From Aliitabrizicola sp031425325 (GTDB lineage Bacteria; Pseudomonadota; Alphaproteobacteria; Rhodobacterales; Rhodobacteraceae), in the NCBI GenBank assembly GCA_031425325.1, contig JANPJD010000188.1, positions 1-17,728 of the forward strand: DNA of 17,728 nt, in the 5' to 3' direction. The notes beneath the pieces are model-generated. The model searched no databases and was not told where the DNA came from. It saw nothing but the letters and a program-made list of their open reading frames with translations. Numbering within the stretch: position 1 is the first letter of the stretch; each line of letters starts with the position of its first letter. Position numbers and translations under genes: made by a program. This document shows positions 13,264 to 17,728 of the stretch, piece after piece.

Positions 13264-15606
13264 ATGCCGCGACACACAAGCTTTGACTCCGTCGCGCTTT
13301 TGCCTCTACCGCAGCGGGCCTGGTTTGCGAGGTTCGCGATTTTTGCTTTGCTCGCAGTCGGTTGCATTCTGACACCGCTGTCGGTCCGCGCGCAGGAGTA
13401 CAGCTTCTCGCAGATCGTGATCGAGGGGAACGATCAGATCGAGCTTCCGACGGTCGAGCGCCTGATCGGAATCGGGCGCGGCGAGGCAGTCAGCGCGGGG
13501 CGTCTGAACGACGCATTCCAGCGACTGTCGGACTCGGGACTTTTCGAGACCGTGACGCTTGAGCCACAGGGTGACACCCTGGTCGTGACCGTATCCGAAT
13601 ATCCCACGATCAACGTCATCAGCTTCGAGGGCAACCGGAGGCTTGACGACGAGGCACTGCTCGAGCTGATCGGCTCGCAATCGCGCCGCGCCTATTCGCC
13701 GCCCCAGGCCGAGACGGACGCCGCCGCCATCGCTGAGGCGTACCGGGTTCAGGGGCGGCTGGCTGCCAGCGTCACGCCCCGCATCATCCGGCGCGACGGC
13801 AACCGTGTCGACCTCGTGTTCGAGATCGCCGAGGGTCGCGTGGTCGAGGTCGAGCGTCTGGCCTTCGTGGGCAACCGCGCATTCAACGACCGGCGCCTGC
13901 GCCAGGTGCTCGAAACCAAGCAGGCGGGCCTGTTGCGGACCTTCGTGCGGTCCGACACCTTCATCGCCGAGCGGATCGAACTGGACAAGCAACTGCTGCG
14001 CGACTTTTACGCGTCGCGTGGCTATGCCGATTTCGAGGTGCTGGACGCGACCGCCGAACTCGCAGCCGAGCGCGACGGGTTTTTCGTGACCTTCACGATC
14101 CGCGAGGGCCAGAGCTTCCGCGTCGGCAACGTAAGCACGATCAGCGAGATCCCCGAGCTTTCCGCAGACGAGTTCGCAGCCGTCGTGCGCCTTCGGCCGG
14201 GTGTCACCTACAACCCCGCGATCATCGAGAACAACATCGCGCGGATGGAGAACCTTGCCATCCGCAAGGGCCTGAACTTCGTGCGGGTCGAACCGCGCAT
14301 CACCCGCGACGACCGCAATCTTTTGCTGAACGTCGAGTTCGCCATCGTGCGCGGCGAGCGTATCTTCGTCGAGCGCATTGACATCGAGGGCAACACGACC
14401 ACGCTCGACGAGGTGATCCGGCGCCAGTTCCGCAGCGTCGAGGGCGACCCCTTCAATCCGCGCGAAATCCGCCGCTCGGCCGAACGCATCCGGGCGCTTG
14501 GCTTCTTCTCGGACGCGCAGGTTAATACCGAACCCGGTTCTGCGCCGGATCAGGTGCTGGTGAACGTCGATGTGGTTGAGCAGCCGACGGGCTCGCTGAC
14601 GCTCGGGGCGGCCTTCTCGGTCGCCGAGGGCGCGGCCCTGACCTTCGGGTTCCGCGAGACCAACTTCCTCGGGCGCGGTCAGACCGTATCGCTGGATCTG
14701 TCGGTCGGGGCGGACGACCAGAACTCGACGGCAACCTTTGTGGAGCCTGCCTTCCTCGGTCGCGACCTCGCGCTGCGCCTGTCTGCCGTCTACACGGAAT
14801 CGAACCAGTCGAACGCGGATTACGATACCTCGCGGATCGGCTTCCGTGCCGGGCTGGGCTTTCCGGTGTCCGAAAGCGGACGGCTCGAACTCAGCTACTC
14901 GCTCTTTCAGGATGAGATCACGAATGTCGATGTCGACTCGTCGGACATCCTCAAGCGGGAAGAGGCGCGGGGGTCGTTGCTCGACAGTGCCATCGGCTAC
15001 AATTACAGCTTCGACACGCGCACCAGCGGGCTGAACCCCCTCGGCGGGATCCTGCTTCGCTTCGGGCAGGAGTTCTCGGGCGTCGGCGGCGATATCAGTG
15101 CGGTCACGACCAACGCGCTGGCGCTGTATGAACGCCGGGTCTTCAACGAGGACGTGACCTTGCGTGCGTCGTTTGAGGGTGGTGCGATCAACAACTTCGA
15201 CGACGAGGGCTCGCGCGTCGGCGAACGCTTCAACGGCAGCCAGATCCGCGGGTTCGAGCGCAACGGGATCGGACCGCGCGACCTGACAGCCGAGAACGAG
15301 GACGCGCTAGGTGGCAACTTCTTTGCCGTAGCACGGTTCGAGGCTGAGTTCCCACTCGGCACGCCCGAAGAATACGGCCTGCGCGGTGCGCTGTTCCTCG
15401 ACACAGGATCGGTCTGGGGCCTCGATGACACCGCAGGCACTGCCGGTCCGGTTGATGACGATTTCAGCCTGCGCTCTGTTATTGGCGTCTCGCTGTTGTG
15501 GGATACGCCGGTCGGGCCGCTGCGCTTCAACTTCACGAGCGCGCTCAGCAAGGAAGACTCGGACGATGAGCAGAACTTCGACCTGACCATCGCGACGACG
15601 TTCTGA
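13264..15606 (+). CDS. bamA: Outer membrane protein assembly factor BamA
   Basis: Central subunit of the BAM complex, which folds and inserts beta-barrel proteins into the outer membrane. The 780 residues start with a signal peptide (hydrophobic core about 23-36, likely cleavage after VRA at 43). Five POTRA units follow at about 46-112, 113-190, 193-281, 284-363 and 366-440; most begin with a strand like IVIEGN, VISFEGN, LAFVGN or IDIEGN. The 16-strand barrel occupies about 443-780. The diagnostic RGF motif of the Omp85 family is at 662-664 (IRGFE), and the chain ends in phenylalanine as barrel proteins do. ATG at 13264 has AAGGTGG upstream. It is the first gene after a terminator and probably has its own promoter. 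Its stop shares one base with the next start, coupling it to the Skp-like chaperone. Confidence 0.97.
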   Translation: MPRHTSFDSVALLPLPQRAWFARFAIFALLAVGCILTPLSVRAQEYSFSQIVIEGNDQIELPTVERLIGIGRGEAVSAGRLNDAFQRLSDSGLFETVTLEPQGDTLVVTVSEYPTINVISFEGNRRLDDEALLELIGSQSRRAYSPPQAETDAAAIAEAYRVQGRLAASVTPRIIRRDGNRVDLVFEIAEGRVVEVERLAFVGNRAFNDRRLRQVLETKQAGLLRTFVRSDTFIAERIELDKQLLRDFYASRGYADFEVLDATAELAAERDGFFVTFTIREGQSFRVGNVSTISEIPELSADEFAAVVRLRPGVTYNPAIIENNIARMENLAIRKGLNFVRVEPRITRDDRNLLLNVEFAIVRGERIFVERIDIEGNTTTLDEVIRRQFRSVEGDPFNPREIRRSAERIRALGFFSDAQVNTEPGSAPDQVLVNVDVVEQPTGSLTLGAAFSVAEGAALTFGFRETNFLGRGQTVSLDLSVGADDQNSTATFVEPAFLGRDLALRLSAVYTESNQSNADYDTSRIGFRAGLGFPVSESGRLELSYSLFQDEITNVDVDSSDILKREEARGSLLDSAIGYNYSFDTRTSGLNPLGGILLRFGQEFSGVGGDISAVTTNALALYERRVFNEDVTLRASFEGGAINNFDDEGSRVGERFNGSQIRGFERNGIGPRDLTAENEDALGGNFFAVARFEAEFPLGTPEEYGLRGALFLDTGSVWGLDDTAGTAGPVDDDFSLRSVIGVSLLWDTPVGPLRFNFTSALSKEDSDDEQNFDLTIATTF

Positions 15607-16283
15607 TGCTGCAGCGACGCGCGGCGGCGGCCTGTCTCGGGGCGGCGCTGCTGCTGGCGGGCGGTGGAACGCGCGCGCTGGCGCAGGAGGACTTCTCTAC
15701 CGGCACGCCGGTTGATCGCGCGTTCGACGTTCTTACCGTCGATCAGGCCCGTCTCTTCCGCGAGTCTCGCTACGGTCAGAAGATCATCGCCGAGATTCAG
15801 GCCGAGCTGACCGCGCTCGAGACCGAGAACCGCAGGCTGGAAGCCGCGCTCGAGGCCGAAGAGCAACAACTGACCGAGCGCCGGGCGACGCTGCCTGCCG
15901 AAGAGTTCCGCGCGCTCGCCGAGGCCTTCGATGCAAAGGTCCGCGATATCCGGGCGGCGCGCGACGCCAAGGAGCGTGAGGTTCTGGTCCGGCGCGATGC
16001 CGCCCAGAAGACCTTTCTCGATACGGCGATCCCAGTTCTGGCGGGCATCATGTCTGACCTCGGGGCGGTGGCGATCCTTGACCGTTCAGCGATCATCCTG
16101 TCCTTCGGCCCGATCGACATCACCGATCGCGCTATCGAGCGGATAGACGCCACGCTCAATCCCGCCGCTCCGGCGCCCCTGCCGGGCGCGCCCGCCGAAC
16201 CGCAACCCTCGGGCGCATTGCCCGAGTTGCCGCCGACCGCGCCCGCCGAACCGGCGCCTCCGGTCGTCGACAGCGCGGATTAG
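15606..16283 (+). CDS. OmpH/Skp-family periplasmic chaperone with Pro/Ala-rich tail
   Basis: Skp-like proteins hold unfolded outer-membrane proteins on the way to BamA; the gene follows bamA with a 1-nt overlap, the standard arrangement. The 225 residues have a signal peptide (cleavage near ALA at 24-26), then VDQARLFRESRYGQKI (45-60), where OmpH proteins usually have a similar VD...L strand, and a long coiled coil at about 60-137 rich in Glu, Ala and Arg. A short AVAILDRSAIILS strand follows (154-166), typical for the family. The last 40 residues (about 186-225) are a Pro/Ala/Glu tail not found in the E. coli protein, with APAEP twice (195-199 and 212-216) from a 15-nt in-frame DNA repeat. 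A cysteine at residue 10 is too early for a lipoprotein signal. Confidence 0.88.
   Translation: MLQRRAAAACLGAALLLAGGGTRALAQEDFSTGTPVDRAFDVLTVDQARLFRESRYGQKIIAEIQAELTALETENRRLEAALEAEEQQLTERRATLPAEEFRALAEAFDAKVRDIRAARDAKEREVLVRRDAAQKTFLDTAIPVLAGIMSDLGAVAILDRSAIILSFGPIDITDRAIERIDATLNPAAPAPLPGAPAEPQPSGALPELPPTAPAEPAPPVVDSAD
16188..16253 (+). repeat. 15-nt direct repeat inside the Skp-like gene
   Basis: GCGCCCGCCGAACCG occurs at 16188-16202 and 16239-16253, 51 nt apart, so it stays in frame. Both copies encode APAEP in the Pro/Ala-rich tail of the Skp-like protein. This suggests the tail grew by small duplications and may vary in length among relatives. Confidence 0.7.
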
Positions 16284-16382
16284 CCCCCGATGCTTGTTTC
16301 GCGCTGTCCGGCTTGCTAGTCAGACGGTCAGGTCGCGGCACGCATGGCTGCGGGCGCGAGAGCCGAGAAGGGAGACTGCGGA

Positions 16383-16850
16383 ATGTCCGACGAGACGAAG
16401 GCCGGGCTGACCGCCGATCTCGACCTGATCCAGCGGATCATTCCGCATCGCTATCCCTTCCTGCTGGTCGACAAGGTCCGTGACATCCACGTCAACGAGT
16501 CCTGCGTCGGGATAAAGAACGTCACCTTCAACGAGCCGCAGTTCCAGGGTCACTTCCCCGGGATGCCGATCTTTCCCGGCGTGATGATCATCGAGGCGAT
16601 GGCGCAGACCAGCGGGATTCTCGTCGGTCTGTCGATGGACCTTGTCGACAAGCAGGCGAAGGTGTTCTTCATGGGCGTCGATGGCGTCAAGTTTCGCCGC
16701 AAGGTGGTGCCCGGTGACGTGATGGAGCTGCACGTCCGTGCGCTGCGTGGCGGCGGGCGCGTCTGGAAGTTCGATGGCCGCGCCATGGTGGGGTCCGAGC
16801 TTGCCTGCGAGGCCACGTTCTCGGCCATGTTCGACGTCCCGAAGGCCTGA
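16383..16850 (+). CDS. fabZ: 3-hydroxyacyl-[acyl-carrier-protein] dehydratase (FabZ)
   Basis: Dehydrates 3-hydroxyacyl-ACP in fatty acid elongation; cytoplasmic, hot-dog fold. It competes with LpxA, encoded next, for 3-hydroxyacyl-ACP, which links membrane phospholipid and lipid A output. The 155 residues contain the N-terminal IIPHRYPFLLVDKV (19-32), the catalytic H57 in GHFPG (56-60) and E71 in the helix MIIEAMAQ (68-75). ATG at 16383 is chosen because AAGGGAG lies 8 nt upstream and the family begins close to here; an in-frame ATG at 16344 would add 13 unsupported residues. The 99-nt gap from the Skp-like gene contains no gene, so lpxD, often found at this place in other proteobacteria, is missing here. 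Confidence 0.97.
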   Translation: MSDETKAGLTADLDLIQRIIPHRYPFLLVDKVRDIHVNESCVGIKNVTFNEPQFQGHFPGMPIFPGVMIIEAMAQTSGILVGLSMDLVDKQAKVFFMGVDGVKFRRKVVPGDVMELHVRALRGGGRVWKFDGRAMVGSELACEATFSAMFDVPKA

Positions 16851-16854
16851 GCGC

Positions 16855-17643
16855 TTGGCAGAGCCCCGCATCCACCCGTCGGCCGTGATCGAGCCGGGCG
16901 CCGTGCTCGGCCCCGATTGCAGTGTCGGGCCGTTCTCGGTGATCGGCCCCGAGGTGACGCTTGGCGCAGGGGTCACGGTGAAAAGCCATGCGGTCCTGAC
17001 CGGCTGGACAGACATCGGCGAGGGGTCGGTGATCTATCCCTTCGCGACCGTTGGAGAGGTCCCGCAGGACCTGAAGTTCCGGGGCGAGCGGACGCGCCTG
17101 ACAATCGGCGCACGCTGCCGCATCCGCGAGGGGGCCACCCTGAACGTGGGCACAGAGGGCGGCGGCGGCGTCACCCGGGTCGGGGACGATTGCCTTCTGA
17201 TGACCGGCGCGCATGTGGGCCATGACGCGCAGATCGGCAACCGGGTGATCCTTGTGAACCACGTTGCCATCGCGGGCCATTGCGTGCTTGGCGATGACGT
17301 GATCGTGGGTGGGCTGTCGGGCGTCCACCAATGGGTGCGGATCGGGCAGGGCGCCATCATCGGTGCGGTCACGATGGTCACGAATGACGTGCTGCCCTAC
17401 GGCCTCGTGCAAGGGCCCAGGGGAGAGCTGGACGGGCTGAACCTTGTCGGCCTCAAGCGGCGCGGCGTGGACCGGGCCGAGATCATGGCGCTGCGCGCGG
17501 CCTATCAGATGTTGGCGCAGGGTGAGGGCACCTTCCTCGACCGCGCGCGCCGCCTATCCGAGGAAACGGACAGCATCCATGTGCGCGAGATCACCGAGTT
17601 CATCCTGTCGCAAAGCGACCGTTCGTTCCTGACCCCGAAATGA
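16855..17643 (+). CDS. lpxA: UDP-N-acetylglucosamine acyltransferase (LpxA), TTG start
   Basis: Transfers a 3-hydroxyacyl chain from ACP to the 3-OH of UDP-GlcNAc, the first step of lipid A synthesis; a cytoplasmic trimer with a left-handed beta-helix. The 262 residues are mostly hexapeptide repeats (about 5-190) followed by a helical tail with GLKRRGVDRAEI. The catalytic histidine is H123 in GAHVGHD (118-124), matching E. coli H125. The residue matching E. coli G173, part of the acyl-length ruler, is A171. TTG at 16855 follows fabZ by 4 nt; AAGG lies 9 nt upstream, and this start gives the usual length, while the open frame upstream lies inside fabZ. The stop overlaps the next ATG by 4 nt. 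Confidence 0.96.
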   Translation: MAEPRIHPSAVIEPGAVLGPDCSVGPFSVIGPEVTLGAGVTVKSHAVLTGWTDIGEGSVIYPFATVGEVPQDLKFRGERTRLTIGARCRIREGATLNVGTEGGGGVTRVGDDCLLMTGAHVGHDAQIGNRVILVNHVAIAGHCVLGDDVIVGGLSGVHQWVRIGQGAIIGAVTMVTNDVLPYGLVQGPRGELDGLNLVGLKRRGVDRAEIMALRAAYQMLAQGEGTFLDRARRLSEETDSIHVREITEFILSQSDRSFLTPK

Positions 17644-17728
17644 CGCGGCTCGCGGTCATCGCCGGGCGGGGCGCCTTGCCGTTCCTCGTTGCCGCAGCCC
17701 TGCCGGATCGACCGCTCATCGCGGCGCT
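17640..17728 (+). CDS. lpxI: UDP-2,3-diacylglucosamine diphosphatase LpxI, N-terminal fragment
   Basis: Only 29 codons are inside the window. They start with an ATG overlapping the lpxA stop (ATGA) and read TRLAVIAGRGALPFLVAAAL followed by PDRPLIAA. The IAGRGALP block close to the N-terminus is typical of LpxI (formerly DUF1009), the enzyme that hydrolyses UDP-2,3-diacylglucosamine to lipid X in alphaproteobacteria that lack LpxH. Position directly after lpxA fits; lpxB would be expected next. The call rests on a short fragment plus context. Confidence 0.8.
   Translation, partial: MTRLAVIAGRGALPFLVAAALPDRPLIAA

Noticed and set aside
15633..15635. Lipoprotein cysteine (residue 10) in the Skp-like protein
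   Set aside because: The cysteine comes before the hydrophobic core, so no lipobox is formed; ALA at 24-26 fits signal peptidase I.

Overview
The window is high-GC DNA (roughly 65% by eye) with the gene content and gene order of an alphaproteobacterium, most likely a member of the Rhodobacteraceae. The pointers are the block pyrH-frr-uppS-cdsA-dxr-rseP-bamA-skp-fabZ-lpxA-lpxI, the choice of LpxI for lipid A synthesis, Ala-Gln (AQ) junctions at the ends of the export signals, and a short dispersed intergenic element of a kind I associate with that family. This assignment is inference from sequence features; no database was searched.

Left part (1-7202, all genes on the minus strand). Reading in the direction of transcription: miaA (tRNA modification), an AraC-family regulator, then a dipeptide/oligopeptide-type ABC transporter. 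The transporter is a Tat-exported solute-binding protein, two permeases that are both larger than usual, and an ATPase whose C-terminal end lies outside the window. The AraC regulator directly precedes the transporter and is its most plausible local regulator.

Right part (7362-17728, all genes on the plus strand). This is a dense envelope-biogenesis cluster: UMP kinase, ribosome recycling factor, undecaprenyl diphosphate synthase, CDP-diglyceride synthase, DXP reductoisomerase, the RseP site-2 protease, a 45-residue membrane protein, a rho-independent terminator, then BamA, Skp/OmpH, FabZ, LpxA and the first 29 codons of LpxI. Isoprenoid supply (Dxr) feeds the lipid carrier made by UppS. CdsA starts phospholipid synthesis. 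BamA and Skp insert and escort outer-membrane proteins. FabZ, LpxA and LpxI act in fatty acid and lipid A synthesis. Many neighbours overlap by 1 or 4 nt, so translational coupling is likely, and three genes use TTG starts.

Non-coding signals are few. They are three copies of a dispersed element (ends of intergenic gaps at 777-863, 3402-3588 and 7202-7362), an intercistronic hairpin behind the solute-binding protein gene, a TTTTGCG direct/inverted repeat cluster in front of pyrH, one clear terminator at 13170-13202 with a TTGACA hexamer fused to its T tract, and an inverted repeat in the bamA leader. No tRNA, rRNA, CRISPR array, insertion sequence or phage gene was seen, and no gap longer than 300 bases lacks a gene. 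Most of the window is ordinary core genome. I found no convincing new multi-gene system. The best leads are the 45-residue membrane protein, the pyrH upstream repeats and the dispersed element.
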